A stretch of DNA of 64,000 nt from a virus: positions 1-64,000 of the IMG/VR virus record IMGVR_UViG_3300034072_002256. The stretch is one strand, 5' to 3'. The notes beneath the pieces are model-generated. The model saw nothing but the letters and a program-made list of their open reading frames with translations, was not told the DNA's origin and did not search any database. Numbering within the stretch: position 1 is the first letter of the stretch; each line of letters starts with the position of its first letter. Of the stretch, positions 16,472-24,948 are shown one piece after another. Made by a program: the position numbers and the translations under genes.

Positions 16472-16761
16472 TGTTGCAGGAATTGATGACCGAACATCAG
16501 CGGCTGGCCATTTTACGCCTGCTGGCTGAGGACTCAGGGTATGACCTGAACGAGTCCATTTTACATGATGGCGTGAATGCGCTGGGGCTGGATATCAGCC
16601 GGGACCAGCTGCGGACACAGTTAGCCTGGCTCAGTGAACAGGGCTGTGTGACGCTCGACAAAGTTGGCTCTGTGCAGGTCGCCAAATTGACCGGACGTGG
16701 CTTAGACGCCGCCACAGGCCGCGCTCGCATCCCAGGGATTAAACGCCCAACACCACAATAA
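16471..16761 (+). CDS. Mu gp26-like small winged-helix protein
   Basis: 96 residues. HQRLAILRLLAEDSGYDLNE and RDQLRTQLAWLSEQGCVTLD form a winged helix-like fold common to the Mu gp26 / VpaChn25_0724 family. It sits directly before the gp27-like gene. Family function is unknown; DNA packaging regulation has been guessed for its position. Confidence 0.78.
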   Translation: MLQELMTEHQRLAILRLLAEDSGYDLNESILHDGVNALGLDISRDQLRTQLAWLSEQGCVTLDKVGSVQVAKLTGRGLDAATGRARIPGIKRPTPQ

Positions 16762-16773
16762 AAGGTGCCCCCG

Positions 16774-17355
16774 ATGAATGACAAAGTCACCAGGGGCCGT
16801 CGCAGCAAAATCCATCTGTTACCCGAAGAGATCCGGCGTGAGCTGGACGCCAAGCTGCGCGATGGCCGCCTGACCCAGCAAGACGTGCTGGACTATATCA
16901 ACGACCTTATCGAACAAAGCCAACTGCCTGAAGACGAAAAGTCAGAGCTGAAAATCAGCCGCTCTGGCCTGAACCGTTATGCGACTCATCTTGAAACCAT
17001 AGGCAAAGACATTCGCGAACTGCGGGAAGTTAGCAATGCATTGGTTGCACAGCTTGGCGACAAACCTACTGGTGATGTCAGCAAGATGATTTTGGAGATT
17101 GGCCGCACTCAGCTGTTCAAAGCCATGATGCAGCAGTCGTCAGCGGAAGAAATGGATATCGGCCTGATTAAGGACGCCATGTTGGCTGCACAGCGCCTTG
17201 AAGCTGCAGCGATGCAAAGCCATAAGCGCGAAAAAGAGATCCGCCAGTTGTTTGCCGCTGAGGCTGCCGAAGCTGCTGAAAAAGTCGCGAAGCAAGCCGG
17301 TTTAACCGCCGAAGGTGTGGCCACGCTTAAACGTGAAATTCTGGGGATCGCCTGA
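16774..17355 (+). CDS. DUF3486 / Mu gp27-like, probable terminase small subunit
   Basis: 193 residues from the ATG at 16774 (AAAGGTG upstream). RGRRSKIHLLPEEIRRELDA with an HTH-like region (SRSGLNRYATHLET) and a long helical C-terminus match DUF3486. Located immediately before the large terminase, it likely recognises the phage end for packaging. Its stop overlaps the terminase start (TGATG). Confidence 0.85.
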   Translation: MNDKVTRGRRSKIHLLPEEIRRELDAKLRDGRLTQQDVLDYINDLIEQSQLPEDEKSELKISRSGLNRYATHLETIGKDIRELREVSNALVAQLGDKPTGDVSKMILEIGRTQLFKAMMQQSSAEEMDIGLIKDAMLAAQRLEAAAMQSHKREKEIRQLFAAEAAEAAEKVAKQAGLTAEGVATLKREILGIA

Positions 17356-19055
17356 TGAAGCTGCGTAAGGTCATTCAGGCGTCTGTGCTGGCAAGCAGCC
17401 TGGTGCTATCGCCTTTGGCTCAGGCGATTCAGGTCAAAGCACCGGCCAGTCAATCAGCCATTGCAACCAATGCGCCTGTGCTGCAGGTGACAGCCGCGCA
17501 GAACGCGCAGGCAGTTGCTGATCACAACGCAGGCCAGCTCAGTCTGTTTGATCCTGGCGAAGTGTTGCTGGGTTACCAGAAACGCTGGATAGCGGACGAA
17601 AGTCCTTTAAAAATTGCTGAGAAAAGTCGGCGAACCGGCATTACCTGGGCAGAAGCATGTGATGCGGTGCTGTGTGCATCCACCCGGCGCCAGGATGGCG
17701 GCTGCAACCATTTCTATGTGGGCAGCAACAAAGAGATGGCCCGCGAGTTTATCGAAGCGGCGGCCATGTGGGCGCGGGTCTTTAATAAAGCCGGTTCAGA
17801 AATTCAGGAAGAGCTGTTTGTTGATGATGGCCAAGAAGGCAAAGAGATCCTGACCTTTGTCGTGCACTTTGCCAGCGGCTACAAGATTCAGGCGTTAAGC
17901 TCCAACCCGTCGAACCTTCGCGGTATGCAGGGTAATGTCACCATCGACGAAGCCGCATTCCACGAACGTCTGGCCGAAGTATTAAAGGCTGCCCTGGCAT
18001 TGACCATGTGGGGCAGTAAAGTCCGTTTAATCAGCACCCATAACGGCATTGAAAACCTGTTCAACCAGCTGATTCAAGACAGCCGCGCCGGCAAAAAACG
18101 CTACTCAATCCATACCATCACGCTGGATGATGCCTGCCGCGATGGTCTGTACCAGCGCATCTGCCAGACACGAAAGCTCAGCTGGAGCATGGAAAAAGAA
18201 ATCGAGTGGAAGGAAGGTCTGCTTAAAGACACCGCCACCGAAGAAGACGCGCTGGAAGAATATTTCTGTGTGCCCAAGGCAGGCTCCGGGGTCTATCTCA
18301 AACGGACGCTGATTGACCGGGCTATGGTCAAAGAAGTGCCGATTGTGCGCTTTAAGCCCTCCAAAGATTTTGAACTCTTGCCGGAATCCACCCGCGATAA
18401 GCTGGTGCTGGACTGGTGTAACGACGTTCTGAAACCATTGCTCGATGCGCTGCCGGATAACTGCCGCCATGTGTTTGGTGAAGACTTTGCGCGCCGGGGC
18501 GACTTGTCGGTTTTTGTCCCGCTGACCATCAAACCAGATCTCACCAAGCGGGTGCCGTTTGTGGTGGAGCTATCAGGCACCACCTATGACGCCCAGCGCC
18601 AAATCATGTTTTACATCCTGCAGCGATTACCCCGGTTTACCAGCGCGGCTTTTGATGGCACCGGTAACGGCGGCTATCTGGCTGAGGCGGCCCGGCTTCG
18701 CTATGGCACTGAAGTGATTGACTGCGTGATGCTCAGCCAAGCCTGGTATCGCGAGTGGATGCCCAAGCTTAAAGCTGAGTTTGAAGACGGCAACATCGAG
18801 ATCCCGCGCCACCAGGATATTCAGGATGACCTTTGCAAAATCCAGCTCAAGAACGGGATCCCGCAAATTGAGAAAGGTTCAGGCAGCGGCTCTGATGGCC
18901 AACAGCGTCACGGCGACTTTGCAGTAGCGCTGGCCATGGCCATTCGCGCCAGCTGGATGGAAGGCGGCAGTATTGATTTTATTCCATTGCCCGGACGCAC
19001 TGAAGCCGGCGATGACGACGATGACTTACCCAGCCATGACATTGGCTGCTTCTGA
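17355..19055 (+). CDS. Terminase large subunit (Mu gp28-like) with signal-peptide-like N-terminus
   Basis: 566 residues. ATPase motifs are Walker A-like EKSRRTGIT (89-97) and Walker B NVTIDEAAF (194-202). The nuclease domain starts near GEDFARRGDLSVF and includes the conserved AFDGTGNGGYLAE. It packages phage DNA by a headful mechanism. Unusual: residues 1-25 (MKLRKVIQASVLASSLVLSP then LAQA) look like a Sec signal with an AQA cleavage site, followed by an Ala/Gln-rich stretch. The right prophage keeps this sequence with mostly synonymous changes, so it is real coding sequence. Confidence 0.93.
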   Translation: MKLRKVIQASVLASSLVLSPLAQAIQVKAPASQSAIATNAPVLQVTAAQNAQAVADHNAGQLSLFDPGEVLLGYQKRWIADESPLKIAEKSRRTGITWAEACDAVLCASTRRQDGGCNHFYVGSNKEMAREFIEAAAMWARVFNKAGSEIQEELFVDDGQEGKEILTFVVHFASGYKIQALSSNPSNLRGMQGNVTIDEAAFHERLAEVLKAALALTMWGSKVRLISTHNGIENLFNQLIQDSRAGKKRYSIHTITLDDACRDGLYQRICQTRKLSWSMEKEIEWKEGLLKDTATEEDALEEYFCVPKAGSGVYLKRTLIDRAMVKEVPIVRFKPSKDFELLPESTRDKLVLDWCNDVLKPLLDALPDNCRHVFGEDFARRGDLSVFVPLTIKPDLTKRVPFVVELSGTTYDAQRQIMFYILQRLPRFTSAAFDGTGNGGYLAEAARLRYGTEVIDCVMLSQAWYREWMPKLKAEFEDGNIEIPRHQDIQDDLCKIQLKNGIPQIEKGSGSGSDGQQRHGDFAVALAMAIRASWMEGGSIDFIPLPGRTEAGDDDDDLPSHDIGCF

Positions 19056-19066
19056 CGGTACTCACC

Positions 19067-20635
19067 ATGAAACGACAATCACCCATCCTCGACCGCTGGG
19101 GCAAACCCATCAATATTGACCTTGAAGTGCCGCAGACCAAAGATGAAGCCGCGCTGGCACACCTGCAAAGCCACTACGGCGGGCACCCATCGTCTGGCCT
19201 GACTCCGGGCCGTATTGCAGCAATATTAAAAGATGCCGAACGCGGCAACCTGATTGCTCAGTGCGAACTGGCCGAGGATATGGAAGAGAAAGATGCTCAT
19301 ATCCAGTCTGAGTTGGGGAAACGCCGGCTGGCACTGATGTCTGTGCCCTGGAACATCACCGCGCCACCTGGTGCCAGCGCTGAAGAAAAGCGCGATGCAG
19401 AAATGATTGAATCACTGCTGCGCTCTGCGACCTGGCTTGATGATGCGATTTTTGATGCAGCAGATGCCATTCTAAAAGGCTTCAGCAATCAGGAACTGCA
19501 TTGGGATTACATCGAGAACACGCATGTCATTGTGGGATGTGAGTGGACAGATCCAAGCTGGTTCCAGGTGCATCCAAATGAACGCAACCAGCTGATGCTG
19601 CGCGATGGTAGTCATACCGGCATGGCCCTTCGCCAGTTCGGCTGGTTAAGCCATCGTGCGAAATCTAAAAGTGGCTACATTACCCGCACTGGTTTGGCCC
19701 GAGTTCTGGCATGGCCTTATCTGTTTAAAAACTACAGTGTGCGTGACTTGGCGGAATTTCTGGAGATTTACGGTTTGCCGCTTCGGATTGGTAAATATCC
19801 GGAAGGGGCCAGCCAGACAGAGAAAGCAACGTTACTTAGGGCCGTGATGTCGATTGGCCACAATGCCGGCGGCATTATTCCCAAAGGTATGGAGATTGAG
19901 TTTGAGAAGGCCGCAGACGGGGCATCAGATCCGTTTATGGCGATGGTCGCCTGGGCGGAAAAGTCGCAGAGTAAAGCGATTCTGGGCGGAACGCTCACCA
20001 GCCAGGCTGACGGGAAAAGTTCGACTAATGCGCTTGGTAACGTGCATAACGATGTGCGTGAAGATATCCGTAATGCCGATTTAAAAGCCCTTCAAAACAG
20101 CATTACACGGGACATTATTTATCCGTTGTATGCACTGAACTGTAAGAGTTACCAAAGCCCACACCGCCATCCGCGCTTTGAATTCGACACCTCAGAGGCT
20201 GAGGATTTATCTGCGCTGACATCACCGCTAAAAACTTTGGTGGAGTTGGGTATCCAAATCCCGCAAAGCTGGATCCATGAAAAAGGGCGGATCCCGATGC
20301 CGGCCAACAATGAACCCGTGCTGACACTGCAGGCAGTAAAGACTGAGCCAGTCGAGCAGCTGCGAGGGGTTGCTGTATTAAAAGCGGACGTCAGTACCGA
20401 TGACCAGACAGCAATTGAACATGCCCTGGATGCGCTATCGGCTGGTGAACTCAATACCGATATGGTGAGTGTATTAAAGCCGCTGATGGCTTTGGCAGAG
20501 CAAGACCCGGATGGCCTTAGTGCCAAACTTGGCACTATCTGGCCTCAGATGGACGACCAGGCGCTGACAGAGCGGATTGCACAGGTCATGTTTGTGGCTG
20601 AATTGTGGGGGCAGGTGAATGCCGAAGCCATTTAG
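19067..20635 (+). CDS. Portal protein (DUF935, Mu gp29-like)
   Basis: 522 residues of the DUF935 family: PSSGLTPGRIAAILKDAERG at the start, the conserved FKNYSVRDLAEFLEIYGLPLRIGKYPEGA region and a helical C-terminus. Forms the dodecameric portal at the capsid vertex through which terminase pumps DNA. Overlaps the minor head gene by 17 bp. Confidence 0.92.
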   Translation: MKRQSPILDRWGKPINIDLEVPQTKDEAALAHLQSHYGGHPSSGLTPGRIAAILKDAERGNLIAQCELAEDMEEKDAHIQSELGKRRLALMSVPWNITAPPGASAEEKRDAEMIESLLRSATWLDDAIFDAADAILKGFSNQELHWDYIENTHVIVGCEWTDPSWFQVHPNERNQLMLRDGSHTGMALRQFGWLSHRAKSKSGYITRTGLARVLAWPYLFKNYSVRDLAEFLEIYGLPLRIGKYPEGASQTEKATLLRAVMSIGHNAGGIIPKGMEIEFEKAADGASDPFMAMVAWAEKSQSKAILGGTLTSQADGKSSTNALGNVHNDVREDIRNADLKALQNSITRDIIYPLYALNCKSYQSPHRHPRFEFDTSEAEDLSALTSPLKTLVELGIQIPQSWIHEKGRIPMPANNEPVLTLQAVKTEPVEQLRGVAVLKADVSTDDQTAIEHALDALSAGELNTDMVSVLKPLMALAEQDPDGLSAKLGTIWPQMDDQALTERIAQVMFVAELWGQVNAEAI

Positions 20636-21944
20636 CCTGGCATCCGCTTTTGGTATGCCACCCAAAGATGCGGTGGCCTACTTTCGGGCCAAAGGCTATG
20701 CCGTCTCTGATAACTGGTGGGAAGTCTGGCAGGCGTCTCATGCCAGAGCATTTACCGTGGCCAAAGCCATGCGAATGGATGTGCTGACCACTATCCGGGC
20801 AGAGCTGGACAGAGCTATGTCTCAGGGCAGAACGGCAGACCAGTTCGCAAAAGACCTGGCGCCGACGTTAAAGAAGCTTGGTTGGTGGGGCAAGCAAATC
20901 TGGGCTGATGCAGCCGGTAATGCTCAGGAAGTGCAGCTTGGCAGCATGCACCGCCTACGCAACATCTACCGGGTCAATATGCAAACTGCGTACATGGCGG
21001 GCCGATATCGAGAGCAACTGGCCAATGTGGATGACCGGCCTTACTGGATGTATGTCGCTATTAAAGACAGCCAGACCCGGCCAAGTCATGCCAGGTTAAA
21101 TGGTCGGATTTTTCGTTACGATGACCCTATCTGGAAACACATCTATCCACCAAACGGGTGGGGCTGTCGTTGCCGCGTTCGGGCATTGACCGAAGCCCAG
21201 GTGAAAAAGCTTGGCCGCTCTGTTGAAAACGGTGCTGGGTACATTGAAGAAATTAAGGCTGAAGCGGGCGTTGATAAACGTACCGGCGAAGTGATCACCG
21301 TGGACCATGTTCGGATTAACTTACCGGGTGGAAAGAGTATGCAGCCGGATGTGGGCTGGGCCTATTCACCAGGGGAAGCCGGTTTCGGGACTGATGTGGC
21401 CATCGCACAAAAGCTGGCCCAAGCCAAAGACATCGACCTTCGCAGTCAGCTTATCCAATCTCTCAATAACAGCGAGCTTCGCCAGGCACAATTCGCCAAC
21501 TGGGTGGACAAGGCGCTGGAGAATCGCCGGGCCGGGAATTCGGTGCAGACTCTGGGGTTCATGCAGGATTCTATCCGCGATGTCGTCAACAACAAGCTCG
21601 GTATCGAGGCCAGTTATCTGATGGCCATCTCAGAAAAAGAGCTGCTGCATGCAGATAGCCCAAAACACCAGGCAAAAGGCGTCACGTTAAGTGCGACTGA
21701 GTATCAGCAATTACCAATGCTGCTGCAGCAGGCTGAAGCGGTGCTTTGGGATAAGGCGAATAATAATCTGATGTATGTGTTGCCATCGGTTGATGGTCAG
21801 GCCATTAAGATAATCGTCAACGCGAACTGGCAGATGAAGAAACAGCCACAGCTTTTAAACGCGGTGATCAATGTGTACAAAGTGCAGTGGGAAATGCTCG
21901 GTGGTGAGCAGTATGAAGCCATTCAGGGGAAATTGAGCAGGTAA
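20619..21944 (+). CDS. Minor head protein (Mu F / SPP1 gp7-like) with PBECR-type C-terminal domain
   Basis: 441 residues. The N-terminal region (about 1-190) is the phage head morphogenesis domain, with SQTRPSHARLNGRIF and YPPNGWGCRCRV (176-187). The C-terminal region (about 320-441) fits the phage Barnase-EndoU-ColicinE5/D-RelE-like (PBECR) nuclease fold described in phage head proteins; identification is by pattern only. It is probably carried in the capsid and could enter the host with DNA. The right prophage has a completely different C-terminal domain on the same N-terminal scaffold. Confidence 0.8.
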   Translation: MPKPFSLASAFGMPPKDAVAYFRAKGYAVSDNWWEVWQASHARAFTVAKAMRMDVLTTIRAELDRAMSQGRTADQFAKDLAPTLKKLGWWGKQIWADAAGNAQEVQLGSMHRLRNIYRVNMQTAYMAGRYREQLANVDDRPYWMYVAIKDSQTRPSHARLNGRIFRYDDPIWKHIYPPNGWGCRCRVRALTEAQVKKLGRSVENGAGYIEEIKAEAGVDKRTGEVITVDHVRINLPGGKSMQPDVGWAYSPGEAGFGTDVAIAQKLAQAKDIDLRSQLIQSLNNSELRQAQFANWVDKALENRRAGNSVQTLGFMQDSIRDVVNNKLGIEASYLMAISEKELLHADSPKHQAKGVTLSATEYQQLPMLLQQAEAVLWDKANNNLMYVLPSVDGQAIKIIVNANWQMKKQPQLLNAVINVYKVQWEMLGGEQYEAIQGKLSR

Positions 21945-22013
21945 CGGTGGGCCTCGAACCTCACACTCCCAACGCATAGCGACGGCGATTTACCAATTAA
22001 TCGTACGTTACCT
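21941..22013 (-). ncRNA. tRNA-like structure (possible tRNA remnant)
   Basis: Read on the minus strand, 73 bases fold like a tRNA: perfect 7-bp acceptor stem GGTAACG/CGTTACC, TA at positions 8-9, a D arm CGATT-AATTGGTA-AATCG with GG in the loop, a weak anticodon arm around GCTATGC, and a T loop TTCGAGG. The T stem is mispaired, U33 is doubtful and no CCA follows. It fills the gap between the minor head and morphogenesis genes in this prophage only. Either a decayed tRNA or an RNA structure used by the phage. Confidence 0.35.
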
Positions 22014-22043
22014 GTCCCCATCAGTATAAATCGAGGATAGAAA

Positions 22044-22502
22044 ATGACCAACCCCTTTGTGGTCGAACATAACTTTGATGAGCTGTCGGCTGCATTAACT
22101 GGCCTGCAGCATCGTGCTGAAGATTTAACACCAGCCATGCGCAAGATTGGCGGCCTTTTGTCTGACATCACAGAAGAAGCTTTTGAAACGGAGTCTGATC
22201 CGGTAACCGGTGAATCCTGGCCGTGGCTGTCTGAAAACTACTTAAAGCGCCGACCAAACCGACGCAATGGCCAAATGCTACAGGCAAGTGCCGGCGGTCT
22301 GGCATCGAGCATCGCAGTCGATACAGGGGACATCTGGGCACAGATTGGCAGCAACAAACCTTATGCTGCTATACACCAGTACGGCGGCACCGATGATATG
22401 GCGCCAGGACCAGCTGCTATTCCTGCCCGGCCTTATCTTGGCTTTGGAGAAAGCCACCATGATGAGATAGTCGGGATCATCAGAACTTATATTGAAGGGT
22501 GA
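22044..22502 (+). CDS. Phage virion morphogenesis protein (Mu gpG-like)
   Basis: 152 residues. AFETESDPVTGESWPWLSEN and the AAIHQYGG motif identify the phage virion morphogenesis family (Mu G, P2 S-like). In Mu, G is needed for tail assembly or completion. GAGGATAG precedes the ATG. Followed by 143 bp without a gene and then the FRG cargo gene. Confidence 0.9.
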   Translation: MTNPFVVEHNFDELSAALTGLQHRAEDLTPAMRKIGGLLSDITEEAFETESDPVTGESWPWLSENYLKRRPNRRNGQMLQASAGGLASSIAVDTGDIWAQIGSNKPYAAIHQYGGTDDMAPGPAAIPARPYLGFGESHHDEIVGIIRTYIEG

Positions 22503-22645
22503 TTGTTACAGCGACGCACAGGAACGATTTTGGCGGCCTGTATTCGGATTTGGTGTCGTTGGGTTAAGTAGACATGCCTTGACTGTGTATGGCAGATTTA
22601 AAGGCCTATTAAACGGCATAAAATTTGGGATGCAGGACGCGTTGC

Positions 22646-23374
22646 ATGAAAACTATAGAAATCGAATCGGTTGAACAATTTATAAAAGCAATTGGTAGTG
22701 ATCACTTCTTTGTCCAGACAATCTATAGAGGACAATCATACAGGCAAGGTCTGTTGCCTGGAGTTTGTAGAGGAGATAATAAACGCAACACAACGAGTTC
22801 TGAAAAATTAATGTTGGAGCAATTGCGATTGCAAGCAGGCTCCTTAATATCGTCGAGCACGATGACAGATCTAGAGCTTATGATTTTTGCGCAGCATCAC
22901 GGGTTAAAGACGAGACTGTTGGATTGGTCAACAAGTCCGCTGGTGGCTCTTTGGTTTGCATGTCAAGACGCAAACCCAAATTCAGATAGTTATGTTTACA
23001 GCCTTGAATGCGATGACATAGTTGTCACTCAGAGATCTATTTCAGATCCTTTTGACCTAGAAAGAACGGTAGTTTTTCAGCCTGCGGTGAACAATAATCG
23101 GATGGCGGCACAGTCCGGATGGTTTTCACTGCACCACTTTTCTGAGAGTGATGGTCAGTTTGTCCCATTAGAAGCAAATAAGCGTATGCAAGGTGACTTA
23201 TTAGTCGAGTATTACATTAGTAAAAAAGTTCGTGAGTTTCTAGTTCTACAACTTGATGCTCTCGGTGTTCATCACAAAAGTATGTATCCTGATTTTTCTG
23301 GTCTATGTGAACATATAAACTATACCTACAAACACCTTTTAAAACCCGCAAAGACGAATAGTAAATTCCTTTAA
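22646..23374 (+). CDS. FRG-domain protein (accessory gene, possible defence or toxin)
   Basis: 242 residues from the ATG at 22646 (AGGA eight bases upstream). The FRG domain is marked by TIYRGQSYRQGLLPGVCR near the N-terminus and by the hallmark FAQHHGLKTRLLDWSTSPLV followed by ALWFAC. FRG domains appear in toxin and phage-defence proteins; biochemical activity is uncertain, though an ADP-ribosyltransferase-like fold has been proposed. The gene is AT-rich, is absent from the right prophage, and sits between two head genes, so it is a moron: expressed in the lysogen or late in infection. No convincing promoter was found upstream. Confidence 0.85.
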   Translation: MKTIEIESVEQFIKAIGSDHFFVQTIYRGQSYRQGLLPGVCRGDNKRNTTSSEKLMLEQLRLQAGSLISSSTMTDLELMIFAQHHGLKTRLLDWSTSPLVALWFACQDANPNSDSYVYSLECDDIVVTQRSISDPFDLERTVVFQPAVNNNRMAAQSGWFSLHHFSESDGQFVPLEANKRMQGDLLVEYYISKKVREFLVLQLDALGVHHKSMYPDFSGLCEHINYTYKHLLKPAKTNSKFL

Positions 23375-23402
23375 TTTAGCCACTTAAACCTTCTCCCGCA
23401 AA

Positions 23403-23435
23403 ATCAGCTCAGTGAATTTTTTGACCTGAGCTGAT
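23403..23435 (+). promoter_or_regulatory. Stem-loop abutting the protease start codon
   Basis: ATCAGCTCAG (23403-23412) pairs perfectly with CTGAGCTGAT (23426-23435) around TGAATTTTTTGAC; the protease ATG starts at the next base and no Shine-Dalgarno is seen. The right prophage has a stem of different sequence with a similar 13-base loop in the same place. Probably an RNA element controlling translation. Confidence 0.6.
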
Positions 23436-24539
23436 ATGTCCACCAAAACCGCCATCGCCCTTGCTGTTCTGACCGCCACCACTGGCGGCATGGCTGTATT
23501 GACCAGTGTGCTTGATTTGTCTGTTGACGATGAATGGGCGCAGCTGACACCAGATGGTGAATTCTCTGCTGTCGACGGCCGGCCTTTTGATGTGCCTGGC
23601 CGCAAATGGTTGATGAATGCCGATATCGCCGCTCAGGTGATTGCCCGTGTGCAAAGCCGTGCAAATGACCTGGTCATTGACTACGAGCATCAGACTCTGG
23701 AAACAGAGAAAAACGGCAAGCCAGCCCCGGCTGCCGGTTGGTTCAAAGAAATTGAGTACCGCCCAGGGCTTGGTCTCTTTATCAAACCTGTCTGGACGGA
23801 AAACGCAGCGGAGTTCATCCGCAAAAAAGAATACCGCTATCTGTCCGCCGTTTTCCCATACGACAAATCCACTGGCGCCGTGCTCGATGTCCGCATGGCG
23901 GCAATCACCAATTTCCCTGGTCTTGATGGCATGCAGTCTCTTGCCGCATTGGCCGCCCGGAAGTTTCAAACCAACCAACCTAACCACGGAGACGCCCACA
24001 TGTGGAAACAACTTTTAGCCAAGCTGGGAATTACCCTGGCTGATGGCCAGGAGCCAACAGCTGAGCAAGTCGCTCTGGCTGAAACTGCATTGGCTGCCTT
24101 AAAGGCCAAAGCAGACCAGTCCGACAGCCTCAATGAACAAGTCGCAGCACTCAAAGCCAATCCTGGCAATGTCGACCTGCAGCAATATGTGCCGGTGACC
24201 ACTTACAACGCTTTGTTGGGTGAAGTGGCTGCACTGCGTCAGAACGCTGAAACCGGCGATATCAATCAGCTGATTGAGAAAGGCCATCAGGACGGCAAAG
24301 TGCTGGCCGCTGAAAAAGACTACCTGCAGCAGTTCGCGACTCAGCACGGCTTTGCTGCGCTCAAATCATTGATTGCCGCCCGGCCAGTTTTGGCGGCGCT
24401 GAAGTCAACCCAAACCTCCCAAACCCAACAATCTGAATCCGGCAAAACGGAGCTGAGCGCCGAAGATCTGGCTGTGTGTAAAGCCTGCGGTATCAGCCCT
24501 GAAGACTTCCGGAAAACCAAAGAAGGAATGACCGCGTGA
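23436..24539 (+). CDS. Prohead protease with fused scaffold (Mu I/Z-like)
   Basis: 367 residues. The protease half (about 1-180) carries the family sequences LTPDGEFSAVDGRP, DLVIDYEHQTLE and KEYRYLSAVFPY. The C-terminal half is Ala/Gln/Glu-rich and helical, typical of a scaffold that shapes the procapsid and is then cleaved away. A nested start at 24000 can make the scaffold separately. The ATG is directly after an RNA stem-loop. Confidence 0.9.
   Translation: MSTKTAIALAVLTATTGGMAVLTSVLDLSVDDEWAQLTPDGEFSAVDGRPFDVPGRKWLMNADIAAQVIARVQSRANDLVIDYEHQTLETEKNGKPAPAAGWFKEIEYRPGLGLFIKPVWTENAAEFIRKKEYRYLSAVFPYDKSTGAVLDVRMAAITNFPGLDGMQSLAALAARKFQTNQPNHGDAHMWKQLLAKLGITLADGQEPTAEQVALAETALAALKAKADQSDSLNEQVAALKANPGNVDLQQYVPVTTYNALLGEVAALRQNAETGDINQLIEKGHQDGKVLAAEKDYLQQFATQHGFAALKSLIAARPVLAALKSTQTSQTQQSESGKTELSAEDLAVCKACGISPEDFRKTKEGMTA
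24000..24539 (+). CDS. Nested in-frame scaffold protein (Mu Z-like)
   Basis: An internal ATG at 24000 with GGAGA seven bases upstream would give 179 residues starting MWKQLLAKLGITLADGQEPT. The right prophage has the same arrangement at 63130 with GGAGA, although the residues differ. Mu makes its scaffold Z from an internal start in gene I. Inferred from sequence only. Confidence 0.65.
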   Translation: MWKQLLAKLGITLADGQEPTAEQVALAETALAALKAKADQSDSLNEQVAALKANPGNVDLQQYVPVTTYNALLGEVAALRQNAETGDINQLIEKGHQDGKVLAAEKDYLQQFATQHGFAALKSLIAARPVLAALKSTQTSQTQQSESGKTELSAEDLAVCKACGISPEDFRKTKEGMTA

Positions 24540-24910
24540 GCTTAGCAACCCGTGAAGGCTTAAAGCGTCGCTACCCAGTGAAGGCTGCGACCAAGTTAAC
24601 GGCTAATACCGCCATCTTACTGGTGGCCGGCCTTGCGACTCCCATCGCGATGGTCGCCGGCTTATCAGGTGGTGTCAGCACTTTTGAAGTGGATAACACG
24701 GCTGGCGCTGACGGTGCTGCATTTGTGGAAGTGATTGTTGGTGAGCACAAGTTTGTGAACTCCGGCGATATCACCCGCGCTGAAGTCGGCACGACCGCTT
24801 ATTTCGTCAATGCCCGTTCTCTGTCGAAGGTAAACACCGGTGGCCGTCCAGCTGCGGGGAAAATTACCCAGGTCGACGAAGACGGCGTGTGGGTTGTGCT
24901 CGGCGTTTAA
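24536..24910 (+). CDS. Small head protein, possible capsid decoration protein
   Basis: 124 residues; a GTG at 24536 overlaps the protease stop. Gly/Ala/Val-rich with FEVDNTAGADGAAFVEVIVG and a C-terminal beta-rich GKITQVDEDGVWVVLGV, resembling capsid cement proteins of the DUF2190 kind (weak). It lies between protease and major head genes; the right prophage lacks it. Confidence 0.6.
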   Translation: MSLATREGLKRRYPVKAATKLTANTAILLVAGLATPIAMVAGLSGGVSTFEVDNTAGADGAAFVEVIVGEHKFVNSGDITRAEVGTTAYFVNARSLSKVNTGGRPAAGKITQVDEDGVWVVLGV

Positions 24911-24948
24911 TGCCAGGCATCAGTTTTAACCGGTTTTAGGAAAACAAC

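Noticed and set aside
14638-16500. Many overlapping minus-strand ORFs opposite the lysis genes
   Set aside because: They are antisense frames of GC-rich conserved genes, rich in Cys/Arg/Ser, without ribosome sites.
22502-22645. Promoter for the FRG gene
   Set aside because: TTGACT at 22579 has no acceptable -10 at 16-18 bp; not strong enough to annotate.
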